This document shows, one piece after another, positions 31,370 through 42,964 of a stretch of 64,000 bases of DNA (its first letter is position 1; each line of letters begins with the position of its first letter). Location: contig JAAALK010000080.1 in the NCBI GenBank assembly GCA_019279435.1, positions 90,233,028 to 90,297,027 of the forward strand, in the 5' to 3' direction. Position numbers and translations under genes: made by a program. The DNA is from Zizania palustris (lineage: Eukaryota > Streptophyta > Magnoliopsida > Poales > Poaceae). Under the pieces are notes generated by a model. The model made no database searches, had not been told where the DNA came from, and saw only the letters and a list, made by a program, of their open reading frames with translations.

Positions 31370-32040
31370 CTTTGAACCATCGGTTCAAGGATTCCGTAAA
31401 AGAGCCGAAGGTGGCCAAACCCTATGGATTCTAGGCTCCAGTCTTGTTAGGATCCGTAGAAGAGTCTATGGACTTTAAAAGAATACATTTCCAGCCTCTG
31501 GGTTTGAAGCATCGGTAAAAGAGCCGTAGGTGGCCAAACCCTACGGATTCCAGGCTCCGGCTTGTTAGGATCCGTAGAAGAGTCTAAGTACTTTAAAAGA
31601 ACATATTTTCGGCCTTCGGGTTCGAAGCATCTGTAAAAGAGCCGTAGGTGGCCAAACCCTATGGATTCTAGGCTCGGCTTGTTAGGATCTGTAGAAGAGT
31701 CTAAGGGCTTTAAAAGAACAGATTTCTGGCCTCCAGGTTCAAAACATCTGAAAAAGAGCCGTAGGTGGACAAACCCTACGGATTCTAGGCTCCGGCTTGT
31801 TAGGATCCGTAGAAGAGTCTCAGGACTTTAAAAGAACAGATTTCCAGCATCCGGGTTCGAAGCATCTGTAAATGTGCCGTAGGTGGCCAACCCTACGGAT
31901 TATAGGCTCTGGCTTGTTAGGATCCGTACAAGAGTCTAAGGACTTTAAAAGAACAAATGTCTGGCCTCTGGGTTCGAAGCATCTATAAAAGAGTCGTAGG
32001 CGACCAAGCAATAAGGTTTCAAGGCTCTAGCCCAATGAAA
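31370..32040. repeat. Tandem array, about 115-118 bp unit, downstream of pol in C
   Basis: About five and a half units share gttaggatccgtagaagagt, aaaagagccgtaggtggcca and aaccctacggatt. It occupies the same position as the arrays in B and D but is longer in period and only loosely similar in sequence (ttcgg, aagagccg words). Confidence 0.85.
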
Positions 32041-32332
32041 CACTTTTTAAAGTCCTAAGCGACTGTTATCGGAGCTTACAAGTATACACTTAGTTCCAAA
32101 AGTTATAAACATAACAATACGAACGTACAGTTCAAAGAACTCTACGAAAGAGTAAAGTATGATTACCAACTGTTATGTGAAGCATCAGGTTGTTATATCA
32201 ATCATTGTGTTCGACGAACCCTATCGCTATGCGTATGGTCCCCCACCCACAAGGAGGGGCAGGGGGATAAGGAACAATCACGTGATGTTTCTGAAACTGA
32301 TTATATTAATTGGGTAATCATATTACATTACA
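32041..32332. other. Spacer between C tandem array and antisense gene
   Basis: No gene or strong repeat seen. AT-rich DNA that would carry the antisense gene's 3' UTR. Confidence 0.4.
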
Positions 32333-35300
32333 TTATGAAAATTTTTTATCTATACCAAGAAGGAAACGAAGACCTCTTCGATCCCTAGAACTACTGTCAA
32401 AACTAGCACGACTTCGAGGGCGACTTGTCCCGGAGCCTGGAGTTTTAATAACTTTACGCTTAACCCTCTTCCCTTCTTTCGAAACTCGGATGTCTTTTTG
32501 CTCTTACTGAAGTTCAGCCTAGGTCTGAAGTCGTTCGGGGCTTCTTTCCCAGCTTCGAAGTCGTTCAGGGCTGTTTTCTACTTGTTCTTTATCAGTATTT
32601 TCTTCTTCGGACCATTCAATGTCCTCCGAAGATGAAGTTTTTAAACTAACTTCCTTTTCCTCCATTTTAATATAAGCTAATACTTCTTTACATATATCAG
32701 GTATAACTTCCCTAGAGCTTCCCCGAGGAATTGAAAATCGAGGATGCTTGTGACGTCTTAGAGCTTCGAAGGCGGCCCATTGCAGGCGAAGTTCTTTGTT
32801 AATCTCTAACACTTAGAGATCTTCCAAAAAAAGGTTGGAAAGCATAAAAACATTTCCAAATAAATATTTTCATTCATAAAAGGATAAAAGCATAAGTTTT
32901 TACATAATTGGGGTCCTAAGGAGAACTAAACCTTTGGGTCCGAAGGAGGTTGGCTGCTCGAAGGATGCAACCGCACTTGTTTTGGACGAAGTCCTTCATC
33001 AATCCATGTCTTGATAGCCGATCGGCCTTCAGCTCTCTAGGATGGTTGAAAGGCCTCCCAAGCCACAGCCACATCAACGGAGCGAGTCAGGAGCCGGTCG
33101 TCGCCGAAGATGACAAGGGCTGCTTCAGGCTCCGGTGCAATAGATAGCCCTAGATCTTCGTAGTAACGAAGCACTCCGAGGGCAGCTACTTCGTCGGAGA
33201 TCTCTTCATACCGAATACCCGCTCTCTTCATGGTCTTCGCTGCTGCTTGGATCATTTTCAGTCTCCGCAGTAGGGGGACATCGCTAGTCGAAGAAGAAGC
33301 ACAAGAAGTGCCAAAGTATTCCACGATATCCCAAAGGTTGTACATGGTTTCTAAAGCCACTTTCTCGCACTTAATCTTGTCTTCAAACAAAGCATTCTTC
33401 GACGAAGACAACTTGTCTATTAGGGATGAAAGTCTAGCTTCCTCCTTAATCACAGATTTCTTTTGTCCGAGCAAGTTGTTGGCCTCCTCCGTCAACTTCA
33501 GTTGCTCTTCTGAGAGCTTGACTAGTTCAACTCTCGCGCTTGCTTGCTCCCCCCCGCAGCTTTTCCACTTCGGCCCGAAGCACGACCCGTTTAGCCTCGA
33601 TCTTATTATTGGTAGCCTCCAAGATAATCCTAGCCTTTCTTTCTGCGGCCACCATCTCTTCCAAGCTAGAGGTCCGAATCTCGGAGCTAACAAGACTCCC
33701 TTGAAGAGTTGTTATTTTCTCCTTGAGCCGGTTGCACTCTCGCTCATTTGATACAGCCGGAGCTCGAGCTAGGACTATTTGTTACGAAGGGAGAGAAAGA
33801 TAAATGTAAGTAAACTATTTACGTATGTTTGAACTAACTCTATTGTTGCAAATACTTCGTACCTGGTAGGCTTCCCGCTCCAAAGCTACGTCTAACTCCG
33901 ACCCCTCAGCTTCCCAAGAATGGAAACCAAGTCAGTCTCCCCAACTTCACGACTAGCCCGAGCCAGAGGCTATAGCAAAGTCCGAATTCCAGTCCTTCAC
34001 TCCAGAAAAGGAGCTAGGAGGGGGAGCCTAGACAAGACACTCTGGTCGTCTTCATTTGGAGATGGGCTAGAGCGCAGCGAGGCGTCTTTGGAGGCTTCCG
34101 TGGATTGACCTCCCTCCGTGGATTGACCTCCGTCCGTAGACTCTAACGGGGTCCACCCTGGAACAGGAGCAGGCAAAGGTCCCCCTTTACCCTTACCATT
34201 CCTAGGACCCATCTTCATAGTTACTTCAGGAATTGGCTTTGGAGACATGGCAGCCTCCGGCACAACCTCCGTAGCAGGGGTCGTCTCCATGGGAATCGAT
34301 CCTGTAAAAAGCAAAGGTATTCGTTATTGCATAAATTTTGCAGGACACAAAAAGAAGGAAAAAGAAAAGGTACTTTGCTAAAGTATACCTTCGATGTTCT
34401 GCTACCGAACGAGCACTAGGCTGATCGAAGGCTCGAACATCTACTCGAAGTCCTCTTCAGACCCCAGGCTTCAAACCGAAGGATCAGCTTCCAAAACTTC
34501 TCCGACAACTGCAGCTATCACTTCATCGGGAGGCGAGACTTGGGCATCCGCCGTCTCAACTCCGCCTTCTTCCGCCGCAAGGGCTTCTTGACTAGGCAGG
34601 ACATTCTGAGTCTCTGCCTGCTCGAGGTTGTCTCCAACGATGGGCGCCACCACCACTTCATCTTGAGCAAGGACATCAACTCCCATTTGTGATTGCTCAT
34701 CACCTGTTAGAAGGGCTTCGAACTCCATTCCCATTTGTATGTTTGCTTCATCTTCAGATGACTCCGAAGATGAAGTAGAGGATTTAGAAGGGGCAAGGGC
34801 CTTCAGTTTCTAGGCCACTTTCTTCACAGGTGTCTTGACTGGCACTAAAGTCCCTGCTTCTGCCTTCCTCTTCTTGGGAGCTTGTTCGGAGATGTCCTAG
34901 TCCTGGAAGAGTGGGATATTCAACTCCGAGTATGCTCCATACACGGTTGAATCGCTCCTAGCTGCCAACTAACTTCACTCTCCACTCCTTTTTGGCGAGT
35001 GTAGGAGCTCCGAGGATCTTCTCCGAAGTCCGGACAATTTGTTCTGGAGTGAGGGTGGCACGTGGAGCTGAAAGATAAAATTTCCTTTTAGATAAATCAT
35101 TTTTATAAGATCACTACTGTATGTAGAACAATTTGCAGGGCGTTCCAGGTTACTTGCAGCACTTGAAGAATTTTCTCGGAGTCCACCCTCCGGGTTCTCT
35201 TCGAAGTTTATCGGCCAGCTGGCCATCAGAGGCGGAATTCGAAGTCCAATGAACTCCTCTACTAAGTCTCGCATGATCATGCGACGACTTATGGCTTATA

Positions 35301-36037
35301 GCAATATGAGGCGAGCTTTGAGCTGGCCCGGGTCTGGATGAACCTCTGCTTCCCTCTGGTAGAAGATGTTTTCAAGGGGTCCAGCCAAGGCGTTGTCCAC
35401 TCCTACTTCGGCATAGAACCAGCGAAGGACCCAATCTGTGTACCATATGGCATTGATAGCCTTCACTGGAAACTGAGTTTGGTACTCATCTCGAAGCCGT
35501 AAGTTGATGCTGCCAAAAGCAATCACCATCTTCTCTCCTCCAGTTCCTTGGTAAGTCTTCGGCTGGAAGGAGGCTTTATGAAGCGCTGCGAAGATTTCAG
35601 CTCTCCCTTCGCAACCTTCAGCTCGCATCACCCATTCGAAGATAGCTAGGAGTGCGATGGCATTGGGTGACGGTTGAGGAAGAGTAACATGGCACAGTTC
35701 TAGTACCTCGGATAGAAAATCTACCGTCGGAAGCCCCAATCCAGCCACGAAAAAAGCTTCGAACACGACCACCTCTCCGGCTTGTGGCGAAGGAATTACT
35801 TCTTTGCCGGGTTTGCAAATCTGATCCCTGAACTCATCTTCCCCTCAATCGCCATTGAGATGGACTTCTTCGAGCATGTCGATGGTCCCAGGATGTACAA
35901 CTGGTCTGAGTATTTGGATGACACCAGGAGAAGATTATGAGGACCAGCCAAATGAGGATTGCTCGAAGGTGCCGCTGCTGCTGCTGCCTGGCCAAGGTTG
36001 AAGCAGGAACCAGAGCTTTGTGGCTGGTTTTCACCAT
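32333..36037 (-). pseudogene. Element C antisense gene (aORF) remnant
   Basis: ATG at 36037 (MVKTSHKALVP, like B's MVKTKGSAPPS). Five-exon order is kept: exon 1 36037-35154, exon 2 35067-34389, exon 3 34301-33863, exon 4 about 33783-32933, exon 5 about 32815-32333. Introns 1 and 2 have GT-AG ends (86 and 87 bp), but the third acceptor reads AA where B has AG. The frame shifts shortly after the start, in the Ala-rich stretch. The N-terminal domain (35772-35296: VVFEAFFVAGLGLPTVDF, LAIFEWVMRAEGCEGRAEI) and the coiled coil (33693-33037) are recognisable. Stops follow near 35290 and elsewhere. The C-terminal RRGLRFLLGID tail is present near 32340-32390 in another frame. Non-functional copy. Confidence 0.8.
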
Positions 36038-36129
36038 GAAAAGTGGAACTCAAGTTCGGGATAAGGAAGCAGAAAGGGGGAAAATGCGGGAGCAGTTGGT
36101 AAAGTATCCCAAATGCACTCTTACCCCTC

Positions 36130-36137
36130 TATTTATA
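36130..36137 (-). promoter_or_regulatory. TATA box of element C antisense gene
   Basis: Minus-strand TATAAATA, 100 nt before the ATG. The 36138-36481 stretch up to the polypurine tract contains no gene. Confidence 0.72.
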
Positions 36138-36481
36138 GTCTGTGTTCATAGGCAGTGTACAGTTCATATGCGTCTTTCCGTCTTCTTTACCGTTGCAATT
36201 TATCGCGACTCTTCGTGAGAACTCATATCTCTAGAAACGAAGCGACACTATAACTCCTTCTGAGAAAAGGAGTAACGACTATTTCTGTGAGTCTAACGGT
36301 TATTTAGCTTCGCAAGGATTGTTTTCGAAGCTGCTTCGACGATGCCTTCGCATGCAAGTCGATTCAAAGATTATGAATCTCTGAATGCTTCAAAGGATGG
36401 TAAATTTTGCTAAGTCCCTGAGCATGAAAATATTTCTTGCGTATACTGCTTTCCTTGCCTTATAGGTTATTCGGAGAAGCG

Positions 36482-36496
36482 TATTCGAGGGGCTAT
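36482..36496 (+). other. Element C polypurine tract
   Basis: TATTCGAGGGGCTAT sits directly before the 3' LTR, one base different from the tract in B. Confidence 0.8.
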
Positions 36497-36989
36497 TGTT
36501 GGGGGAAAATACTTCATCCCCAGGATCTTCAAGGTTATGAGACAAAGACAATTCACCAGACCGAAGACTTCGACTTGTCTCCAGCCTGGCGTAGGATTAA
36601 GTTCAGAAAATCCGTCCAGACTCTCATTCGAAGATACACTTCGAAGGTTCAATCTCCATAGTGGACAACTGCCAACAAGGACAGAAGACATATCTTCTTT
36701 CTGTTTAGATTAGTATTTTTCCATTTTAGCCCTATTAGGGGTACCGAAATAGTTTCCACTATGTCGGTTGTAACTGAGGGGTAAAAAGGTATTTTCCTTA
36801 AAGTTTTTACCTATAAATACCCCCATTCTCACCCTGTAATAGGCATCGAATATTTAGATATTAAATACACAACTTCGAACTACTTCGAGCTATTATCCAA
36901 TACGGAGGCTTGAGATAGTCTGCTTCACAAACTCTGTTTGTTAGTTTTTGATCTTAGAGAACCAGTTAGCATAATCTTTTACGCCAACA
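36497..36989 (+). repeat. Element C 3' LTR
   Basis: 493 bp, TGTTGGGGG to gccaaca, TATAAATA near 36811. The end carries the gttagcataatctttta-cgccaac inverted repeat seen in B and D. Confidence 0.93.
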
Positions 36990-38330
36990 CAACTCTCTCA
37001 CATTAAATAGAGTTCCATCTAAGAGAGTGATGGGACCAAACATTGAAAAATTGTTTGGAACCATTAAGATCCAAATTAAAACAGATTGGATCTGTTTCTG
37101 TTTGTAGAACGTCAGAAGTTCCAATAGAGATCGGAAGTTGCGATGCCATATAGAGTTTGCAACAGAGGAGTCAGATCGGAATTTCTGATGCCAGATCGGA
37201 TGTTCCGATCCAGACAGATTGGAGTCCATATAAAGAAACCAAGTTTGGAACTTGGTGGATCCACCCGATGGCATAAAACTATTGAGTGAAGATGGACTTC
37301 GCTCATCGTTATGCTTGCGTCTGTTTTGATTGTTGTAGCAATTGCCGTATTTTATTTTTATGAGATATGGCAAGCTTCTTAGAGTTGGAATCTTTGTTTT
37401 GATGACGCAGTCAAAATGTTTGGCTCCATCAAGAATAAGGAAGAGTCTTTTGTTTGCAAAAGGGTTAGTGGGAGCACACTTGTATTTCTGGTTCTATGTT
37501 TGGATGACATATAGGAGATCAGAAATGACATTCCTTTGTGAAATGTTGTCAAGACCTTATTGAAAAATGGTTTCTCAATGAAGGACCTTGGAGACATAGC
37601 ATGCACTTTCGGCATAAAGATCTATGGATATAGATCAAAATGGCTAATTGGATTAGGCTGGGATGAAGTACATTGACAAGGTTTTGAAACGGTTTCAAAA
37701 TGCTGAATATGAGTGTGATCTCGTATGCATCCGCGATCGGGTCAATCATATGTGCCATGTACACACCCAAACATGCAGATACTAGTCAAACCTAGGTGAG
37801 AGTCACTAGGTAGTCATAAAAGAGATCCTCATGTGCTTGAGAACTAAGGATATGTTCCTAGGAGACGGCAACGAAGAGGAGCACGATGTAAGGAGTTACA
37901 CCGACGCTAGCCTTCAGACCGATAAAAGATAATTCTCGATCATAATCTGGGTTTGTGTTCTGCCTCAATGGAGGCATAGTGAGTTGGAAAGGTTCCAAGC
38001 AATAGGTGGTGGCCGATTCTACAATAGTAGCTGAGTATATTGCAGCTTTGGAAGCTGTGAAGGAGGTTGTTTGGATCAGAAAGTTTGTTTCCGAGTTGAG
38101 CGTGGTTTCTAGTGTGTCCAGTCCAATGGACCTCTATTATGGTAATAGTGGGGCCATTTCATAAGACAAGCAGCCTACATAACACCAGAAGTCCAAACGT
38201 GTACTTTGGCTATATCACCTGATCCGAGTGATCATAGAGAGAGGTGATATGAAGATTTGCAAGGTGCACACGGATTTTAACATAGCGGATCCGTTGACAT
38301 AGCCGCTTCCACGCCCCAAAGTATGAGGCG
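36990..38330 (+). pseudogene. Copia-1 integrase end, RT and RNase H remnants
   Basis: The integrase frame resumes with LNRVPSKRV right after element C. A block with GGAAGTTCCGAT-like words (about 37108-37215), resembling the element's own leader, follows. Then RT remnants (VVAIAVFYFYEIWQ; the YVDD region decayed to YVWMTY; KYIDKVLKRF) and an RNase H tail (HLIRVIIERGDMKICKV, HTDFNIADPLT). Much of RT is missing and frames break often. Confidence 0.75.
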
Positions 38331-39272
38331 CATGTGAGCTGCATGGGTATGGGATACTTGCATGAGTCATGTGTATGTGGGTGTTGCTAGTGATGTCTAT
38401 GCTAATGTATGAGGATAATTGTTATCTTGTTCCTTGAATAAATAATCATTTGCATTTAATTAATGAGTACGACTTGTTATGTGAAACTATTTGCTTTATG
38501 ACGATGTTGTTCAAAAGGGTCCCTAATCTTGTCATCATGTGGGACAGTGATGATACATGGATTAGCACATCCGACTGATTGATGATTGTGTTTCACATAT
38601 CATAGACATATAGATGCCAAATCAGTGATGTGGACACGTGTTGGTGAACATGGTGTCGGACAAACCCACTTGAGATACTATTGAGATTGTTATGTGCCAA
38701 CAATTGTCATCTCAAATGGTGTACCTGTAGAGTCCTTAGACCTGAGATCATCATTTGATTCCAGAATGCGTAGTGACACAGATGCTTCCTAACGCTATTT
38801 CGTAAAAGGGTAATAAGGGTTGTTTTCAGGTGTGTTGTGAAACATGTCTTGGGATATGAGCGGTCAAGATGGAATTTACCCGTCCTAATTACGGGAGAGT
38901 CATCTCTGGGCCCCTCGAGGTATTGGATCGAAAAAGTTCATGGCCATGCTACTATGAATAATGAGTTAGTCATGATTTCAATCCAATGCTTGATCGAGTG
39001 AAATGTCGAGCTAAGCAATAAGGGTGGCACGTATCTCGCCTTGAGCTCTACTGATAGCATGCGGTAAAGTGACTGGTGCGTGCTTATATCAAGGTTCATG
39101 AAAATTTGATTTTGTATGCTTTCGAGGGTCAATATGCGCTGCTAGGTACCACTATTGATCAGTGAGTTGGAAACGGTTTCCGGTGAACAACCGTTAGTGT
39201 ATGAACCTATCGGGTCACACACTTAAGGGGATGAATTAAAAAACATCCAAAGAATTGGTTCTTGTGCAATGC
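38331..39272 (+). other. Copia-1 3' untranslated region, no gene
   Basis: AT-rich sequence between the RNase H end and the remaining 3' LTR. No supportable gene and no tandem repeat. The 5' part of the 3' LTR is missing; what should start TGAAGGATATGCC is not found. Confidence 0.5.
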
Positions 39273-39517
39273 TCCATAAGAAATGCTCGTGGTCGTCACC
39301 ATGAGGAATGCAACTTCTTCATCGATTGGATCGGCGAGGAAAGGCCGAGACAAAGCGAGGATAGGTTTTATGCGCTTCATCAACCTCTTCTTCCGCTGCA
39401 CCTAGCGCGTCAAGTGCTAGAAGGTAACGATATATGATATCTCACGCGCATGGGTCTTGGGTCTTAGGGCGGGAATTTTTAATTTGCCAGCCAGCGTAGC
39501 TAACCTATTCCCCAACA
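39273..39517 (+). repeat. Copia-1 3' LTR, truncated
   Basis: Matches 10655-10909 with roughly 30 differences in 250 bp by eye. It ends ccccaaca, then TSD atacc (39518-39522). Confidence 0.85.
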
Positions 39518-39522
39518 ATACC

Positions 39523-39896
39523 TACATTTATTCGTGGTGGCGTTGGACTAGGCTTCGTCCCAAATAGTTTGGTATTGGTGTTCTTTAAGCTGAAGATTCG
39601 GTTCCTATAATCTTGGGCCTACAAAGATCTTGACACTTTTGGAAACCGTACTAATGATTACCTTTTGCCGAACGTGGTAGGTGTCCCCAACGAGTCCGGT
39701 AGAATCGATTTGACCCGGCCACCGACGAGTTACTTCTTGCTTTATAAGTATCCTATTCACTCCACCCTTCTTATTCACGCTTTTTGCTTCACTGTTCACT
39801 CTTGCCGCCCCCGAGTTTGCCGCCGTGTTCTTACATCCATCGTTGCTCACCGCCTTTGTCTTCTTCATTGACCCACATTTCCGGTAGATCTTCTCG
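39523..39896 (+). other. X3 interior, promoter region of its antisense gene
   Basis: Continues X3 after copia-1. TATAAGTA at 39743-39750 lies 154 nt before the ATG, in a position like TATAAATA of X4 (42837). The flanking text (tatcctattcac, ttattcacgctttttgcttc) matches X4's. No other gene. Confidence 0.65.
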
Positions 39897-40049
39897 ATGG
39901 CAACCAACGACTCCATCCCAGAGGTAAATCTCTGGCCTTTTATTTTTCTATTGTTTTTCATTTCTACAGGATCAGGTCTTGATTCCTATGGCCAACCATC
40001 AATCCTTCTTCTTCTTGGGTCTGACGGGTAACCCTGACCCCACCGACTT
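39897..40049 (+). pseudogene. X3 antisense gene, first exons only
   Basis: Exon 1 is 39897-39923 (MATNDSIPE), then GT...CTACAG (39924-39969), then exon 2 from 39970 (DQVLIPMANHQSFFFLG, NPDPTDFVN). X4 has the same layout (MSSIRAIPE; QVLIPIVTDPSSFFLG, NPDPTYFIN). The 46-bp intron is shorter than usual for plants and probably carries a deletion. The gene is cut at about 40050 by the copia-2 fragment. Because X3 reads on the minus strand, this is an antisense gene like those in B-D but unrelated in sequence. Confidence 0.68.
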
Positions 40050-40932
40050 TGTTAACAGTGAACCTCTTCAAAACCTTATCAATGTACATACTCTGGCTTA
40101 ATCCAATTATCCATTTTGATCTATCTCTATATATCTTTATGCCCAAAATGTATGCTGCCTCTCCAAGGTGTTTCATTGATAAACTATTTTTCAATGAAGT
40201 ATTGATAGCATTCAACAAAGGAATGCCATTTCCGATCAACAATATGTCATCCACATATAAGACCAGAAATACAAGTGAGTTCCCACTATCCTTCTTGTAA
40301 ACACAAGGCTCATCTTCATTCTCGACGATCCAGAAAATGTCATGTACACATCCTCACTTAGGTTTCTATTCAGGAAAGCCATCTTGAGATACATTTGCCA
40401 TATCTTATAATCATAAAATGAAACAATTGCTAGGATGATCCGAATAGACTTAAGCATAACGACAGGGCAAAAATGTTTCATCATAATCAACACCTTGAAT
40501 TTGTCTAAAACCTTTCGCCACCAATCGTGCCTTATAGATGAGAACATTTCCATCAATGTTTATCTTTTTCTTGAAGATCCATTTACACTCAATAGGTTTT
40601 ACATTGTCGAGTGGATCAACCAAGTTCAAAACTTGGTTTTCTTGCATGGACTCCAACTTGGATCCAATGGCTCCAAGCCATTTCTTAAAGTCTGGTCCCA
40701 TCATCACATTCACATAATTTTTGGGCTCATCGTTGTCCAACAACAACATGTCATGCTGCATAGTGATCAAAAACATGTACCACTCTAACGCATGACTCAC
40801 CCTCTCGGACCATCGTGGGGCTGGTGTCTCTATAATGAGCTGTGAAACATCTTGCATATCCTGTTGTGGTTTAGTGGGATCTAGAATACCTTCCAGTGGA
40901 TCTCGAACCTCTTTGAGATGCACCATCCTCAA
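40050..40932 (-). pseudogene. Copia-2 RT remnant
   Basis: Minus-strand frames give VDPLDNVKPIECKWIFKKK, YKARLVAKGFRQIQGVDYDE, then IWQMYLKMAFLNRNLSEDVY, MDDILLIGNG and YILGIKIYRDRSKWIIGLSQ. These are canonical copia RT segments in order, broken by at least two frame changes and an internal deletion after EDVYMT. Same family as copia-1. Confidence 0.85.
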
Positions 40933-41088
40933 ACTAACTCCTTTTGAGAGAACCTATTTCTCAAGGAGTACACCACTCCGAGCGATAATGCCAGATGTAT
41001 GTAGGATTCAAATCACTGAGTCATTGTTTCTTATTACTAATGTTATAAATGTGTGCATCTTCATGACTCAAAATATATAATCCATTCA

Positions 41089-41468
41089 TTAATGGACAAA
41101 AACCATAGAGCATGTCCATTCAAAAAATATTGAACAACACTTGTTCTTTATTAAGAATTCAAAACCATCTTCCTCCAAACATGAAGAAGAGATAATGTTT
41201 CTGCCTAAGGCGGGAATGAAATAACAATTATTTAACTCCAAAACTAGTCCTGAAGGTAGTGATAGTGAATAAACACCGATGGCCAACGCTACAACCTTTG
41301 CACCATTCCTAACACAGACATCCAACTCGCCACTAGCACACTTTCTTACTCTACTCAGCCCCTGCAATGATTTGCTTGTATGAATCATCGATCCGATATC
41401 AAATACCCATGAATCATTTGGATGAGTATCAAGATTAATTTCAATAACATTAATACCTGAAGTGGAAG
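41089..41468 (-). pseudogene. Copia-2 gag end and protease remnant
   Basis: The frame contains GINVIEINLDTHPNDSWVF followed by DIGSMIHTSKSLQGL, where the aspartic protease motif D-[ST]-G is mutated to D-I-G, and then VYSLSLPSGLVLELNNC. It stops at 41089. Between here and the RT at 40932 there is no room for integrase, which is deleted. X4's LTR abuts at 41469. Confidence 0.82.
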
Positions 41469-42613
41469 TGTTGGTGCATTTTTTGGTCACACTTTGACAC
41501 ACGCATGGCATGGGAGATCTGCTTCACTCCAGTGTAGGTCCTACGTTCTTAGAAAAAGGGTTCAAGGCGTGCCAATCTGTTTGACCCTGCAACTGATAAG
41601 GGAACATGAAATATGACATTAGTAGCATGGCCTATCGGCAATCGAGCAGATGACCGTGGCGAGGATGGGATATTCGTGGAATATCATGCCAATCAACCAT
41701 AAGACCGATGACCTGAGATGAAGTGATCAGGCGAGCGTGCCATCGACCGATAAGATGAACAGTTAACCGCGCAGGCCGATGGATGCTTTTCTGATGACTT
41801 GTAAGATGTATCATGGAATCGAGATAACCCATCGGCTTGTACTCCGATGGAAATAAATAAAGCATGCCAGATAACAAGTCTATATCATGAAAATCATCAC
41901 AATAACTAGATCGGACCTAATCGAGACAATAGCTAGTTATGATGATCTTAATATATATCAAAGAATCAAACATGCTTTATTTAGATGAACTGGTATACAA
42001 CATGAAAGATATACAATTGTAAGAGATGTCAGACTTAACCGATGAAGCCTCAAACTATCACACCTAGATCACATCAATCTAAGAGATCAAACTGAACTGA
42101 TGTAGCCTGAGACCTAGCTAATACACCGAGAACAACCGGCGACCGTATTGTTTCAAGGTTCACCTCAAGAGATCAAACTGAATTGATGCAGCTGTGACGA
42201 TGCTAATCTAATCGGTATCGACGTCGAGGGTGGCGGGACTCACCTCTTCGCCGGAGATCGAAACTGATGCAGCCCAGCTCTAAGTGCTGAACCCCCATCG
42301 GAATAAACATTGGAAGCCAAGAGTGGCGATGCGCCGAGTAGTTGGTTGACAAATCTGTATCATTCTAAGCTAACTAGGGATACATATTTATAGTCCGGAG
42401 ACTTTCCATCTAAGTACTCTATCTTAACTGATTCTGGATAATCTTTATCTTCTTCTCTTCTGCACCTTATCTCCATCGGCTCTTTCTGCGTCCGATCATC
42501 TTGTAACAACATGGACATGCTTCCCTGACTTTCTTTGACCAGACTTGTTTGGCTCCTGTTTGACCATGTGTCATTTTAGTGGGCGTCGACTTTACCCAAT
42601 CTTGGCGTCAACA
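41469..42613 (-). repeat. X4: 3' LTR of family X
   Basis: TGTTGGTGCATTTTTTGG to cttggcgtcaaca, 1145 bp, with minus-strand polypurine tract (ctagggggcat) immediately right. It matches X3 along its length. No gene within; frames here are shared LTR shadows. Confidence 0.85.
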
Positions 42614-42836
42614 CATGCCCCCTAGTTTTGGAGTCTCAACAGGATTTTGATGCTTCAAAACTATTATTCATTATTCTCTGCAACCCAGCCTTTTCACACG
42701 ATCTTTTTACATTCATTTCTGTCACCTGAAACTCTTTGTATTCTGAAATCTCTTCGTGTTTCAGCCCCGAGTAATTTCTTTCTTTTTCTCTCCGCTGAGA
42801 TTAGTTTGGCATGGTAGATGAAGAATCACCCTGGCT

Positions 42837-42844
42837 TATAAATA
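42837..42844 (+). promoter_or_regulatory. TATA box of X4 antisense gene
   Basis: TATAAATA, 128 nt before ATG 42965. The 42614-42836 stretch between polypurine tract and TATA contains no gene. Confidence 0.7.
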
Positions 42845-42964
42845 TCCAACTTCTTTTACTTCCTTTTGTTCACGCCTTCTGTTTGCTACTTCCCTTTTGA
42901 ACTTGGTGCCATCGGCTTCTAGTAGTCCTTCGCTATCATCGTCCTGTACTTCAGCTAATACAAG

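Larger units (their letters stand above)
13863..36989 (+). mobile_element. Element C: degenerate Retand-type gypsy element hosting B
   Basis: 5' LTR in two pieces (13863-14003 and 25371-25722), primer site, decayed gag-pol (25929-31270), tandem array (about 31370-32040), antisense gene (36037 to about 32333), polypurine tract and 3' LTR (36497-36989). Flanks caacg (13858-13862) and caact (36990-36994) are a TSD with one mutation. The LTR copies differ at about 34 of 493 sites by eye (7%), roughly 2.6 Myr at 1.3e-8. It lies inside copia-1 and contains B within its own 5' LTR. Confidence 0.9.
10064..39517 (+). mobile_element. Copia-1: old Ty1/copia element hosting C and B
   Basis: The identical 5-bp TSD atacc flanks it at 10059-10063 and 39518-39522. 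It has a 5' LTR (10064-10909), initiator tRNA-Met-type primer site, degenerate gag, protease and integrase (to 13862), RT and RNase H remnants (36990-38330) and a truncated 3' LTR (39273-39517). The 23-kb element C is inserted in the integrase region. The remaining LTR overlap differs by about 12% by eye, making it the oldest datable insertion here. The gag order resembles Angela-type grass copia elements, a lineage call I hold with moderate confidence. Confidence 0.85.

Noticed and set aside
31370..32040. Possible CRISPR-like array because of regular repeats and spacers
   Set aside because: The units are contiguous tandem repeats of about 117 bp without unique spacers, inside a plant retrotransposon.
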